In this document: piece by piece, positions 1 through 8,468 of the stretch
Position numbering within the stretch: position 1 is the first letter of the stretch
Layout: each line of letters starts with the position of its first letter
DNA from: Saprospiraceae bacterium
GTDB taxonomy: Bacteria > Bacteroidota > Bacteroidia > Chitinophagales > Saprospiraceae
NCBI GenBank assembly: GCA_016714985.1
Contig: JADKBS010000005.1
Span: forward strand, 428,501-492,500
Direction: 5' to 3'
DNA length: 64,000 bases
Program-made: the position numbers and the translations under genes
Notes under the pieces: generated by a model
Databases searched by the model: none
What the model was told of the DNA's origin: nothing
What the model saw: only the letters and a program-made list of their open reading frames with translations

Positions 1-1562
1 ATTTTCTCCCGCATCTGGAACTGTCCCACGAGCAGGTGCTCAAAAGGCTTCTCTGGCTGCTTACCGGTTTCAAGGAAACAAAACAGGCGGGACACCTCAT
101 CAGCCAAACGAGGGTCGGTCGTGAACAGGCTGAAATCCCCATAAATTTTGGCAGTGTCCTCGTGGAAGTTGCCTGTGCTGAGGTAGGTATAGGTTTGGAT
201 GACATCGGCTTCCCGCCGTTCAATTTGCGCCATCTTGGCGTGCACCTTTACCCCCGGCAAACTGTAGGCTACCCTGACCCCTGCCGCTGTCAGACGTTCA
301 CCCCAATTGATGTTTGCCTCCTCATCGAAACGGGCTTTTACCTCGATGAAGGCAAACACATCCTTGCCATTTTCCACTGCCTCCATCAAGGCCTCCATGA
401 TTCGACTATGCTTTGCAACCCGGTACTGCGTGATTTTTATCTTCGTAACGGCAGGGTCATGCGCCGCTTTCTCGAAGAAATCCACCACGGACTGGTACGA
501 GTGGTAAGGGAACGCCAGCAGGTGGTCTTTGCCCAGCAGGGCACCAAAAAAGTCGGGGGCTTTGGCCAACGGCTTGTAGGGCAGTGGGGGCAGCGGCTTG
601 TTTTTCAGTTCTGACAAACCAAAATCGGGGAACTTGAAAAAGTCGAAATTGTTGTGGTAGCGACCCTCGACCAGTAGGTCGCTTTTCTTCAACTCAAAAG
701 TCTCAACGAGGAAGTCCAATAGTTCGAATGGCATCTCCCGGTCATAGACGAAGCGGCTGGCAGGGCCAACGTGCCGCTTGGTCAGGCTCGTGCGAATTTT
801 CGTGAGCAGGTCCCCCGTGAACTCATCGTCAATGTACAGTTCGGCGTCACGGGTCAGCTTGAAGGAGTAGGTGTCCAGGATGTCGTAGCCGGGGAACATG
901 TCGCCGAGGCAGTGCCGCACGACGTCGTCGAGCATGATGATTTCACGGCGGCCATTCAGCGAGGGCAGTTGTATGAAACGGGGCAAATGGTTGCTCGGCA
1001 CGGTCACGATAGCGAACTGCGTGGAGTGGTCTTCCTTGTCTTCCATGTGTACCATGAGGTAGAGCGAGGCATTGTTAATGAAGGGGCGGATTTTGCCCTT
1101 CAGCAACAGAACAGGCTGCACATAAGGCAGCATATATTCATCGAAATACTGCTCCACGAACTGGCGCTGCTTTTCGCCCAATTGCAACCTTCGTTTCAGG
1201 AAGATGCGGTGCTTGCCCAGTTCCGGCACAATCTGTTTCTCAAAAATCTCGCTGAACTCCTGCTGGTGCTGGTTGACGATTTGCTTTACCTGCTTCAAAA
1301 TCGCCTTGGGATCGTAATCGAAAACCTGGCGGGTCTTCTTGCCCACCCGCATGAGGTTGCGGTGGTTGGCCACCCGCACCCGGAAGAACTCGTCGAGGTT
1401 GGAGGAGTAAATGGCAAGGAATTTCAGTCGCTCCAATAGCGGAACGGAGGGGTCTTTTGCCTCTTGCAAGACCCGGTAATTGAACGAAAGCCAACTGATG
1501 TCTCGGTGGTAGAACGGGTAGCCCTGGTTAGCATCCTGCTCTAATTCGGTGCCTGCTGTCAT
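1..1562 (-). CDS. ppk1: Polyphosphate kinase 1 (3' end cut by window edge)
   Basis: Makes inorganic polyphosphate reversibly from the gamma-phosphate of ATP. About 520 codons are present, from an ATG at 1562 to the window edge; full PPK1 proteins are about 690 residues, so the C-terminal lobe is missing. Seen directly: the N-terminal motif RDISWLSFNYRVL (about residues 20-32), SSNLDEFFRVRVA (53-65), the phospholipase-D-like stretch RFDEEANINWGERL, the catalytic-histidine motif KVHAKMA (near residue 440) and YLSTGNFHEDTAKIYGD. The frame is open throughout. Because it runs off the window it has no visible stop. Identification is firm; the start is the first ATG after an upstream stop. Confidence 0.95.
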   Translation of the reverse strand, partial: MTAGTELEQDANQGYPFYHRDISWLSFNYRVLQEAKDPSVPLLERLKFLAIYSSNLDEFFRVRVANHRNLMRVGKKTRQVFDYDPKAILKQVKQIVNQHQQEFSEIFEKQIVPELGKHRIFLKRRLQLGEKQRQFVEQYFDEYMLPYVQPVLLLKGKIRPFINNASLYLMVHMEDKEDHSTQFAIVTVPSNHLPRFIQLPSLNGRREIIMLDDVVRHCLGDMFPGYDILDTYSFKLTRDAELYIDDEFTGDLLTKIRTSLTKRHVGPASRFVYDREMPFELLDFLVETFELKKSDLLVEGRYHNNFDFFKFPDFGLSELKNKPLPPLPYKPLAKAPDFFGALLGKDHLLAFPYHSYQSVVDFFEKAAHDPAVTKIKITQYRVAKHSRIMEALMEAVENGKDVFAFIEVKARFDEEANINWGERLTAAGVRVAYSLPGVKVHAKMAQIERREADVIQTYTYLSTGNFHEDTAKIYGDFSLFTTDPRLADEVSRLFCFLETGKQPEKPFEHLLVGQFQMREK

Positions 1563-1675
1563 GGTTGCGTGGTCAAGTTTTTGGTAAAACGGCGGCTAAA
1601 ATAGCCAAATCCAATTCGTTTCGATGCAATAGACAATCTTCGCACCGAAATTTAATGCGGCTTTAACTTCCCTTT

Positions 1676-2668
1676 TCAGAACAGCGACATTTGAGGCCCT
1701 TGCGCTGCTTGCCCACCCAGCTTTGGCCCACGGGTGGCCACGCCGCTCATAGCCTTTGTTTTTTCATAAAAAGCTGCCGCAAGGTCGGGTGCCAAAAGGT
1801 TGTCCGGCTCATGGGTGAAGAAATAGCATTCTTGCAAGCCCATTGAAAACCAATGACTTAGGCGTTCAGCCCAATCGTCGAGCCGGGTGAAGTCGGTCGG
1901 ATGCAGGTCGTTGCCCACAAAGCGGACGAGCACCTTGTCTGTGGTGAGCCGCATGTGCGCCACGTCCCGTCTCCCGGCCACATCAGTGATGACAGTACTG
2001 ACGCTGAATGATTTCAACAACTCGATTAAACGGTCGGTGTTCAATGGGTTGGAAAACCAGCTTTCATGCCGCACCTCCACGGCCAACGGCAGGGTGAATT
2101 GTTTCAGAAAAGCCTCCAGCACCCCAATCTTTTCCACCCCGAAATATGGGGGTAATTGGATGAAGCAAGGCCCAAGCTTATTGCCCAGCCCACTCATGGC
2201 CACACAAAATCGTTGGATGAGGTCGCCGCCCGTGCCTAGGTCGGCGGCATGGCTGATGGTCTGCAGCACCTTTGGGCAAAAACGGAAATCGTCCGCAGCT
2301 TCATCGTGCCAGTGCTGTACGGTGAAGCTGTCGGGGATGCGGTAGTGCGTCGTGTTCAACTCGATGGTGTTGAACTGGCGGCTGTAATGCCGCAGGTATT
2401 CAGTGGTTTTCGTACCCTTCGGGTAAATCTTGCCTACCCATTCCTTTACACTCCAGCCAGTGGCGCCAACATATAGCGATTGCGGAACTTGTCCCGATAC
2501 CTTGGGATTGCGGATTGGGGATTGCGGATTGGGGATTAGGTTCCCTACGGGAATGACAAAATGCGGATTACGGACGGGAAAGTTGCGCAGAATTTCAGCG
2601 TTGCCCGGTGGGTCGGCGGGGAGGAGAAAGTCAACTTGGGAGATGTCGGGGAGTTTGCCGAATTCCAT
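1676..2668 (-). CDS. DUF72 family protein (YecE-like)
   Basis: Member of the DUF72/YecE TIM-barrel-like family, whose biochemical role is unknown. Seen: LYVGATGWSVKEWVGKIYP near the start of the domain, FNTIELNTTHYRIP, FRFCPKVLQTISH, and a C-terminal DWAERLSHWF...ECYFFTHEPDN block, all typical of the family. I start at the Met giving MEFGKLPDISQVDF; an upstream in-frame Met at 2707 adds 13 residues. Between that N-terminal segment and the domain lies a stretch (about 2500-2590) encoded by dispersed repeat DNA and rich in N, P and R, which looks like an in-frame repeat insertion. It is transcribed in the same direction as ppk1, 113 bp upstream of it. Confidence 0.88.
   Translation of the reverse strand: MEFGKLPDISQVDFLLPADPPGNAEILRNFPVRNPHFVIPVGNLIPNPQSPIRNPKVSGQVPQSLYVGATGWSVKEWVGKIYPKGTKTTEYLRHYSRQFNTIELNTTHYRIPDSFTVQHWHDEAADDFRFCPKVLQTISHAADLGTGGDLIQRFCVAMSGLGNKLGPCFIQLPPYFGVEKIGVLEAFLKQFTLPLAVEVRHESWFSNPLNTDRLIELLKSFSVSTVITDVAGRRDVAHMRLTTDKVLVRFVGNDLHPTDFTRLDDWAERLSHWFSMGLQECYFFTHEPDNLLAPDLAAAFYEKTKAMSGVATRGPKLGGQAAQGPQMSLF
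2504..2570. repeat. Dispersed repeat inside DUF72 coding sequence
   Basis: The words GGATTGCGGATTGGG are repeated (2504-2540). Next comes a copy of the hairpin repeat seen at 25505-25533 (core CATTCCCGNAGGGAACC, here reversed). It is read in frame as an N/P/R-rich linker. Confidence 0.7.
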
Positions 2669-2780
2669 AGGGTTGGAGATTTTAGGGCAAATAACCTCAA
2701 AAAACACGGATTAAGTAGGCCAACGAAATAAGTTTAAATTTCAATTTTGATGCAATTAGCTGAAATTCAAGTAGTTGTAC

Positions 2781-2812
2781 AATCGTAAGTCGTAAATCAA
2801 AAATCGTAAATC
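2781..2812. repeat. Tandem word repeat (TCGTAAATC)
   Basis: Three copies of a word close to AATCGTAAATC, the same word as at 5741-5762; 38443-38466 carries it in reverse orientation. No inverted partner arm is visible here. Confidence 0.6.
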
Positions 2813-2842
2813 TACTTATTTCCTTTATCGGGCGGCTTGTCT

Positions 2843-2850
2843 TATTTTTG
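2843..2850 (+). promoter_or_regulatory. Candidate -7 box TATTTTTG
   Basis: Matches the Bacteroidota -7 consensus TAnnTTTG, 47 bp before the start codon at 2898. There is no clear TTTG at -33, so this is weak. Confidence 0.35.
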
Positions 2851-2897
2851 ACGTGTCATGGGCCATTGGGCCTTGTTTTTCATCAAAAACTAGGAGT

Positions 2898-3263
2898 ATG
2901 AAGGCGCTAATTACCATCGGTGTTTTGTTGTTGGCTTCCGTTTCCATTTTTGCGCAGCAGAACAAATGGATGAAAGATGAGAAGAACATCCTCACCGTCA
3001 CCATCAACAAGGACGCGACCAAAGCAGAACTGGTTGACCTGAAGGAAAAGTTCTGGGAAGGTTATCGAATCAAGTTTGAATGCCCGAAGATGGAGTTCAG
3101 CAAAAAGACTGATAAACTGAAATACCTGAGCCTAAGGGTAGAGATGTCCACTGGCGAGGTGGGTACGGTCGGTACTTCCTTTGCCGCCCCAGGCCAGGTC
3201 ATCGGCTTCCATTTTGACCGCAACGATGATGCCTACGATATTTTCGGCGTTTGGACGAAATAG
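2898..3263 (+). CDS. Small secreted protein of unknown function
   Basis: 121 residues. The first ~20 (MKALITIGVLLLASVSIFAQ) are a clear Sec signal peptide ending in an AQ-type site common in Bacteroidota. The mature part contains ILTVTINKDATKAELVDLKE and GYRIKFECPKMEFS, followed by a strand-rich C-terminus. It resembles the 'VxIxKxTTxxELxxLKxxL' tail domains found after M56 peptidases and in small periplasmic proteins of this phylum, but I do not recognise a named family. The start is chosen at the ATG preceded by AGGAG (2891-2895) rather than an upstream in-frame ATG at 2853, which would spoil the signal peptide. Monocistronic, followed by a 175-bp inverted-repeat element. Confidence 0.8.
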   Translation: MKALITIGVLLLASVSIFAQQNKWMKDEKNILTVTINKDATKAELVDLKEKFWEGYRIKFECPKMEFSKKTDKLKYLSLRVEMSTGEVGTVGTSFAAPGQVIGFHFDRNDDAYDIFGVWTK

Positions 3264-3273
3264 TCTTTAGTTT

Positions 3274-3448
3274 AAGGGCTTTCTCATAAAATTTTTGAAG
3301 GCTTATGCATCCTTTTTGTCATGGCCTTTAGGCCATCTCTGCGTCATGATGGGCAGCAAAACGTGATTCAGAGATGGCCTGAAGGCCATATCAAAGTGCC
3401 CCAAAACAGTCACAATGCATAGCCTTCATTTCTTATGAGAAAGCCCTT
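3274..3448. repeat. 175-bp inverted-repeat element, MITE-like
   Basis: The terminal inverted repeat AAGGGCTTTCTCATAA (3274-3289) pairs with 3433-3448. Further nested pairs lie inside: GAAGGCTTATGCAT with ATGCATAGCCTTC, and GGCCTTTAGGCCATCTCTG with CAGAGATGGCCTGAAGGCC. The right end overlaps the most upstream ATG of the next gene. No coding capacity. Confidence 0.8.
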
Positions 3449-3467
3449 TATTCCGAACAGACTTTCT

Positions 3468-4838
3468 ATGACGAACCAACTTAACTCCTCAAATAACAAG
3501 CTCCATTGGCCTTGGATTTTGGCAGCTGCCTTGATACTCGGCTACTGGTGTTGGTTCAACGGATATCCGTTCTTTTTCCCTGATACTGGCGCCTATATTA
3601 AGGGTGGTTTCTCAGGCGTGCCAGGCAGTTCGAGGCCATTGACTTATGGCTTGTTCCTGCGGCATACCAGTTTGAAAGACAGCCTGATGTGGGTGGTCTT
3701 TGCTCAAGGCATCCTGACGGCCATCTTTTTGAGGCAATGGCTCAGGCAATACTCGCCCAAACTAAGCCCAGCTATTTTCATTGGTTCCGCTATATTCCTC
3801 ACCTACTGCACCCATGCCTCCTATTATGTTTCTTTCCTTTTAGCCGATTGTTTCACTCCGATATTCTATGGCTGTATTGTCCTGTTGCTGACCGCAAAAA
3901 TGGACCATTGGCAATTGGTAGGTATTGGCCTATTGGCTTGGCTGTCCATGATGATGCACTATTCACACCTGATGGTCGGGTTGGCAATGGCGGTGCTCAT
4001 GGCTTTGGGAATGATACTTCCATTAGTAAGGACTTGGATGAGTTGGAAGCGGATCGGCTTGATTTGCCTGCTAACAGCTGCAGGCTGGGGCGGCATCTTG
4101 GTGATGCACCGCATAGGCGGCGGCAAATGGACGATGATGCAGGCCAGCCATGTCTATTCCATATCCCGGCTGCACGAGGTCGGCATTTTGAAACAATATC
4201 TGGACAAGGCTTGCCCTGCGGGCAAAAATTGGAGCCTTTGCCATTACCGAGATTCTTTGCCAGAGAATTTGCTTTGGGATACCAAAACAAGCCCAATCTA
4301 CCTGACCGGTGGTTGGGATGCTACCAAAGACGAGTATAACGCTATTTTGAAGGACATTGCGAAGCAACCTAAACTCGTAAAGCGGATGGTGATAGAATCA
4401 CTAAATGGCACGGTGAAGCAGTTTTTTTTCTTCACAACGGAGAAGTTGTTTTACAATGGAAAAGGCGAAATGCTTTACCGCCAAGTGCACAAATACTACC
4501 CGAACGAGGTGCAAGCCTTCCAGTTTTCCCATCAAAACGGGTTGCAAGAACTGCTGCCCCTAAATGGCTTGAACCAGCGCCAATTGTTCTTTTTCTTTTT
4601 ATCCTTGCTGGTCGCAGTGCTAATGGCCAGTTCCGAAAAATGGAAACTGGCGGTGCCCGTGGAGTTCAGGCGGGCTTTCTTTTTAGTGCTGATTCTATTG
4701 GTCATCAATGCAATGGTAAGCAGCATTTTCTCGACCATCGTGCCAAGGTACCAGGGAAGGGTAGTGTGGCTGTTCATCCTATCGGCGGGCTTGGCGGCGG
4801 CTTGGCGGTTGAAGCATGAGTTGGCCCCAAAGGAGTAA
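3468..4838 (+). CDS. Polytopic inner-membrane protein, possibly GT-C-type glycosyltransferase-like
   Basis: About 456 residues with roughly ten hydrophobic segments (e.g. WILAAALILGYWCWFNGY, LVGIGLLAWLSMMMHYSHL, LFFFFLSLLVAVLMA and a C-terminal AFFLVLILLVINAMVSSIFS). The first extracytoplasmic loop has FPDTGAYI, which resembles the acidic first-loop motifs of GT-C glycosyltransferases; this is an inference, since I see no diagnostic family signature. An in-frame ATG at 3435 adds MRKPFIPNRLS, but those codons lie mostly in the right terminal repeat of the 175-bp element, so I prefer 3468. The gene stands alone between repeat elements. Confidence 0.75.
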   Translation: MTNQLNSSNNKLHWPWILAAALILGYWCWFNGYPFFFPDTGAYIKGGFSGVPGSSRPLTYGLFLRHTSLKDSLMWVVFAQGILTAIFLRQWLRQYSPKLSPAIFIGSAIFLTYCTHASYYVSFLLADCFTPIFYGCIVLLLTAKMDHWQLVGIGLLAWLSMMMHYSHLMVGLAMAVLMALGMILPLVRTWMSWKRIGLICLLTAAGWGGILVMHRIGGGKWTMMQASHVYSISRLHEVGILKQYLDKACPAGKNWSLCHYRDSLPENLLWDTKTSPIYLTGGWDATKDEYNAILKDIAKQPKLVKRMVIESLNGTVKQFFFFTTEKLFYNGKGEMLYRQVHKYYPNEVQAFQFSHQNGLQELLPLNGLNQRQLFFFFLSLLVAVLMASSEKWKLAVPVEFRRAFFLVLILLVINAMVSSIFSTIVPRYQGRVVWLFILSAGLAAAWRLKHELAPKE

Positions 4839-4971
4839 ACAGTTCGGCAGTTGGCAGGTGGCAGTCAGTTCGCAGTCGTTCAGTCAGTGTCAAGCTGAAT
4901 GGCAAGAGACTAAAGGACTTCTTAACTGCACCCTGACTGCCAACTGCCCACTGTCGAACTGCACACTACTC
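4834..4971. repeat. Word-type inverted repeat (CAGT/ACTG words)
   Basis: The left arm (4834-4879) has repeated CAGTT/GGCAG words. The right arm (4927-4971) has the complementary ACTGCC/AACTGC words, so a long imperfect stem-loop can form. It fills the convergent gap and touches the stop codons on both sides. Confidence 0.75.
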
Positions 4972-5505
4972 CTTCCCCTTATCCCCCACGAACTGCTGCT
5001 CCTTGTATTTGAACAGCACGTTGAAGGTTGTGAGGCTGCCGTAGATGCGGGTGATGTACTGCTGCAAATCCACTTTCTCCTCATCGGTGAGTTTGCTGGC
5101 GTTGATTTTCTGCTCCATGACCCGCAAACGGTCACGCACCATTACGATTTTATGGAAAAAAGTCTCAATGGGCACGTCCTTCGGCTTCACGCTATCGTCG
5201 CCGGGTTTGAGAATCATCGTGCCGCCGTCCCAACGGTCGCCGAGGTCAACGACTTCGCTGATGTCGGACCAGTGCTTGAGGATTTTCATCAATGATTTTT
5301 CCGCTTCACTAAACGAGACGGCAGCTTCGGCGGGCACGGCCTCTATAACCTGCCACTTGTCGTAGTCCTTGCCGACCATTTTCAGGCCGTAGGTCATGAA
5401 GCAGCACTCGTAGGCCGCCCCGTGCAGGCGGATAACGGCCCCGTCGCCGTAGGCCGGATGTTTTACCCTCGAACCGACGCCGAGGAGGGAGGTGGTATCT
5501 GACAT
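4966..5505 (-). CDS. Conserved hypothetical protein with N-terminal tudor/CarD-like motif
   Basis: 179 residues, no signal peptide or membrane segment. The N-terminus (GVGSRVKHPAYGDGAVIRL, residues 10-28) resembles the small tudor-like beta-barrel at the C-terminus of UvrD/PcrA helicases and in CarD-type proteins ('VxHxxFGxGxV'). The middle has FSEAEKSLMKILKHWSD. The C-terminal half (VRDRLRVMEQKINASKLTDEEKVDLQQYITRIYGSLTTFNVLF) is helical and charged. I do not recognise a named function; a nucleic-acid or polymerase contact is only a guess from the N-terminal motif. Convergent with the upstream membrane-protein gene. Confidence 0.75.
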   Translation of the reverse strand: MSDTTSLLGVGSRVKHPAYGDGAVIRLHGAAYECCFMTYGLKMVGKDYDKWQVIEAVPAEAAVSFSEAEKSLMKILKHWSDISEVVDLGDRWDGGTMILKPGDDSVKPKDVPIETFFHKIVMVRDRLRVMEQKINASKLTDEEKVDLQQYITRIYGSLTTFNVLFKYKEQQFVGDKGKE

Positions 5506-5511
5506 ATTTTT

Positions 5512-5546
5512 AAGGATTGAAGGATTGAATGAATGAAGGATTGAAT
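5512..5546. repeat. Tandem word repeat (AAGGATTGA)
   Basis: AAGGATTGA-type words appear about four times. The same word recurs at 6935-7004, 32843-32880 and 53268-53301. It lies in a 262-bp gap (5506-5767) that otherwise shows only A/T-rich sequence and a second word array at 5741-5762. Confidence 0.65.
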
Positions 5547-5767
5547 TTTAGGCACTGCATTCAACGAAAAAATGAGTTTTAGGTTTTGCCGAAGGCAAGG
5601 AAAGAAAAAATGCTGACTTTTGCAGCGTTTAGCTTTGGTGGACGGTTATCGGTGAGCTTTTTCCTCCATTCGTGGAAAAAAAGCCAACAAGTCTATCAAC
5701 TTTGGATTTCAACAAGGGCTTGTTGCATATTTCCGTAACTGCCCAATCGTAAATCGTAAATCCTTAC

Positions 5768-6943
5768 ATGAATACAACCCAATACGCTGCCTTCGTGCAG
5801 GTGCCTGTTTTTCACCAATTCAACGTGCTCGGCCTAACCACCATCCAACGAACGCTGATTGCGCTCTCAAAAGCTGGCGTGTCGGATGCCTGCGTGGTCA
5901 GCGATGAAAATGAGGCCATACAACAGCAATTGGCCAAGCGGCCGATGGACATTCGGCTCCATTTTTTCAAAAAAAATGAAGCGGAGGCCGCCCATCAAAA
6001 ACTTGTTTCGTTGCAGCCCGAAAAGGTTTATCTATTCCAAGAACCTGTTGCTGTTGACATTTCCGTGTTGGAGGATATGAAGAAATCGCCGGGTGATGGA
6101 AGTGCAGCAGGCACGAAAGGCTGCATGATTTATCTGCTTCCTTTATCTGCGTTTCAATCAAAAAAAGACCCCCAAAATGGGGCTTTTATGATGCTTGGTA
6201 ACCGAACTTGCCACCCCGTCCGTTCCGAAGAAGAACTTCGTGACGTAAAAGCCCGCATCATCCGCAACCTGACCAAGCCCACCGACGGTTGGGCAAGCCG
6301 ATACCTGAACCGTCCGATTTCCACTAGAATCAGTCGGGTGATGGTTTACACGGGCATTACCCCGAACCAATTTACGTTCATCACGGGCCTCATCGCTTTT
6401 ATCCCCGTCTATTTTGTACTGAAAGGCGGCTATTGGAACTGGCTGATTGGCGCCGCTATCTACCATCTCGCTTCCGTGCTGGACGGCGTGGACGGCGAGA
6501 TTGCCCGCATGAAAATGCTGCACAGCAAATTCGGCCAATGGCTCGACACCATTTTTGATTTTGCCTCGATGGTGGCCGTGCTCATCGCCCTCGTTATTAG
6601 CGTCCAGAACCCCGAACACAACCAGCCATTTTATATCCAAAATGCAGGGTGGGCGGCGCTCTTCGCTGCCGTTGGCGCTATCCTGAGCATTGTGATTTAC
6701 AATATCCGCTATAAACGGGAGGGTACGTTTTACATCCCTTACGCCTACCTCAGCAGTGAAAGCCGCTGGGCAAAAGCGTTGGCGAAAATCAACAATATTG
6801 GCAAGCGGGACTTTTACATATTTCTGTTCTTGCTCTTGGCGGTGGTCGGGATGTTTCCCTTTGCCTTGGTCTATGTGGCGGTGATGGCGATTTTGGTGTT
6901 TTTGCTGTCTATGCAAACGCATTTTACGAGACCCAAGGATTGA
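5768..6943 (+). CDS. CDP-alcohol phosphatidyltransferase family protein with degenerate nucleotidyltransferase-like N-terminus
   Basis: 391 residues. The C-terminal half carries the full CDP-alcohol phosphotransferase signature: DGVDGEIAR at about residues 238-246, then G, D and D at the expected spacing (FGQWLDTIFDF), within about six membrane helices. It is preceded by LTKPTDGWASRYLNRPIS, a block seen in bifunctional IPCT/DIPPS-type enzymes. The N-terminal ~130 residues resemble a nucleotidyltransferase fold (GLTTIQRTLIALSKAGVSD) but lack the GxGxRL nucleotide loop, so that domain is probably inactive. The product is probably a membrane phosphodiester lipid or phospho-polyol; the substrate is unknown. 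First of three co-directional genes. Its stop codon lies in the word repeat that follows. Confidence 0.85.
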   Translation: MNTTQYAAFVQVPVFHQFNVLGLTTIQRTLIALSKAGVSDACVVSDENEAIQQQLAKRPMDIRLHFFKKNEAEAAHQKLVSLQPEKVYLFQEPVAVDISVLEDMKKSPGDGSAAGTKGCMIYLLPLSAFQSKKDPQNGAFMMLGNRTCHPVRSEEELRDVKARIIRNLTKPTDGWASRYLNRPISTRISRVMVYTGITPNQFTFITGLIAFIPVYFVLKGGYWNWLIGAAIYHLASVLDGVDGEIARMKMLHSKFGQWLDTIFDFASMVAVLIALVISVQNPEHNQPFYIQNAGWAALFAAVGAILSIVIYNIRYKREGTFYIPYAYLSSESRWAKALAKINNIGKRDFYIFLFLLLAVVGMFPFALVYVAVMAILVFLLSMQTHFTRPKD

Positions 6944-7004
6944 AGGATTGAATCAGCGCACGGTTCGGCCTTCAATCCTTCAATCCTCCAATCCTTCAAT
7001 CCTT
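6935..7004. repeat. Word-type inverted repeat (GGATTGAA / TTCAATCC)
   Basis: Left arm 6935-6953 (two GGATTGAA words), loop, right arm 6971-7004 (four TTCAATCC-type words). The stop codon of the upstream gene falls inside the first word, and the next gene starts (TTG) 5 bp after the right arm. Confidence 0.85.
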
Positions 7005-7008
7005 TCTT

Positions 7009-8424
7009 TTGAAAAACAAACTCACACTTTACCTCCTGGCCGACGGGGCAAGGCCCGACGTCTTCAAGCGCCTATTGGACGAAGGCCAACTGCCCAATAT
7101 CCAACGGGAAATCATTGACCGGGGCACTTATCGCACGGCGACTTCGGTGTTTCCGACGACCACTGGCCCGGCCTATTTGCCGATGCTCAACGGTGCATTC
7201 CCTGGCACGATGAACGTGACAGGCATCCGTTGGTTCGACAAGGCCGAGTTCTTCAAAGACCGCTGGAGCAAGGCCGCCAAGCGCACCTATGTAGGGCCGG
7301 AAGCATGGCTTTTCAACGACGACATGCCCGCCGAATTCCCCACCCTGCACGAGCAGATGGAGCGGCCCTATAACGTGTTTTCGGTGATAACGAGGGGCGT
7401 GCCAAAGGAAAACGACCTCGGTGCCACGGGCAAATCCTGGATGTACATCAAGGCGCATTATTTCGCCATCAACCACCCCGTGGACGTGTCCGCCTACGAG
7501 CGCATGATGAGGGGGCTTGACATGAACCCTGAGTTCTTTTTCGTGGTTTTCCCCTGTATTGACTGGGGGGCGCACTACTACGGCATCGAGCATGAGCAAA
7601 CGATTTTCTCGTACAAATACCTCGATTTTGCCGTAGGCGAAGCGGTGAAAAAACTGAAGGCACAGGGCCGCTGGGACGATACACTGCTCATCATCACCTC
7701 CGACCACGGCCTCACGGACACGCCTACCCACATGGATTTGGCGAAATTCATGCGGCGGCATGGCTTCCGCACTTTCGCCCATCCGAACACTTTTACCATC
7801 AAGCCACAGGCCGCCGTGATGATTTCGGGGAATGCCTTCGGGGCGGTTCACCTCTTGGCCAATGGCCCGGCAATACTGCGGGGCGACGACGTGAAAAACG
7901 CCTTCGGTACCGCCAATTTGCAGGAACTGCTGGCCGAACCTGCCGTGGATTTCGTGGCATGGCGTGGCAAGGAGGACGGCAGCTTCATGGTCGCCAACCA
8001 GCACGGCGAGGCGAAGATTTTTGGTAAAAATGGCCAAGGCTACCGCTACCAACCGCTCACCGCCGATGTGTTTGGCCTCGGCAATTTGGCCGTGCCAATG
8101 GATGCCCAGGTCGCCCTCGATGCCACTTTCAACAGCACCTATCCCGATGGCTTGGTGCAGGTGGAGCAGCTATTCCGGGGCAGTAGGGCTGGTGATATTG
8201 TCGTGTCTGCCAATCCCGGCTACGACCTGCGTGACCGCTGGGAAATCCCGGAACACAAAGGTTCGCATGGCTCGCTGCATCGGGAACACATGATGGTTCC
8301 GTTCATTTACAACCAGCAAGGCTGGGACAGCCGGAACGCCCGCACCGCCGATATTTACAACACGATATTGGATTGGATGGGTAAACCAACGAGGGGGAAT
8401 AGTGATGGGAAATCGTTGTTGTAG
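7009..8424 (+). CDS. Alkaline phosphatase superfamily protein (type I phosphodiesterase/nucleotide pyrophosphatase-like)
   Basis: 471 residues, starting at a TTG directly after a word-type inverted repeat. Metal and nucleophile motifs of the alkaline phosphatase superfamily are visible: LLADGARPD (first Asp, near residue 11), VFPTTTGPAYLPML (Thr nucleophile region, near 50), CIDWGAHYYG, ITSDHGLTDTPTHMD (near 240) and the late His in KGSHGSLHREHM. Proteins of this kind hydrolyse phosphodiesters or phosphonates. No signal peptide is obvious, so it is likely cytoplasmic. The position between a CDP-alcohol transferase and a glycosyltransferase suggests processing of the same phospho-lipid or polyol product (inference). 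Confidence 0.85.
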   Translation: MKNKLTLYLLADGARPDVFKRLLDEGQLPNIQREIIDRGTYRTATSVFPTTTGPAYLPMLNGAFPGTMNVTGIRWFDKAEFFKDRWSKAAKRTYVGPEAWLFNDDMPAEFPTLHEQMERPYNVFSVITRGVPKENDLGATGKSWMYIKAHYFAINHPVDVSAYERMMRGLDMNPEFFFVVFPCIDWGAHYYGIEHEQTIFSYKYLDFAVGEAVKKLKAQGRWDDTLLIITSDHGLTDTPTHMDLAKFMRRHGFRTFAHPNTFTIKPQAAVMISGNAFGAVHLLANGPAILRGDDVKNAFGTANLQELLAEPAVDFVAWRGKEDGSFMVANQHGEAKIFGKNGQGYRYQPLTADVFGLGNLAVPMDAQVALDATFNSTYPDGLVQVEQLFRGSRAGDIVVSANPGYDLRDRWEIPEHKGSHGSLHREHMMVPFIYNQQGWDSRNARTADIYNTILDWMGKPTRGNSDGKSLL

Positions 8425-8426
8425 TT

Positions 8427-8442
8427 GCCAAATTTATTTGGC
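8427..8442. repeat. Palindromic element GCCAAATTTATTTGGC
   Basis: Arms GCCAAAT/ATTTGGC with a 2-nt centre. It lies 3 bp after the phosphodiesterase stop. Copies occur at 8490-8505, 23443-23460 and 42628-42645. Confidence 0.7.
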
Positions 8443-8468
8443 GACAAATCAAAATTCAATAAAAAATT

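Noticed and set aside
7072..8052. 326-codon open frame antisense to the phosphodiesterase
   Set aside because: His- and Val-rich shadow translation of a well-supported gene.
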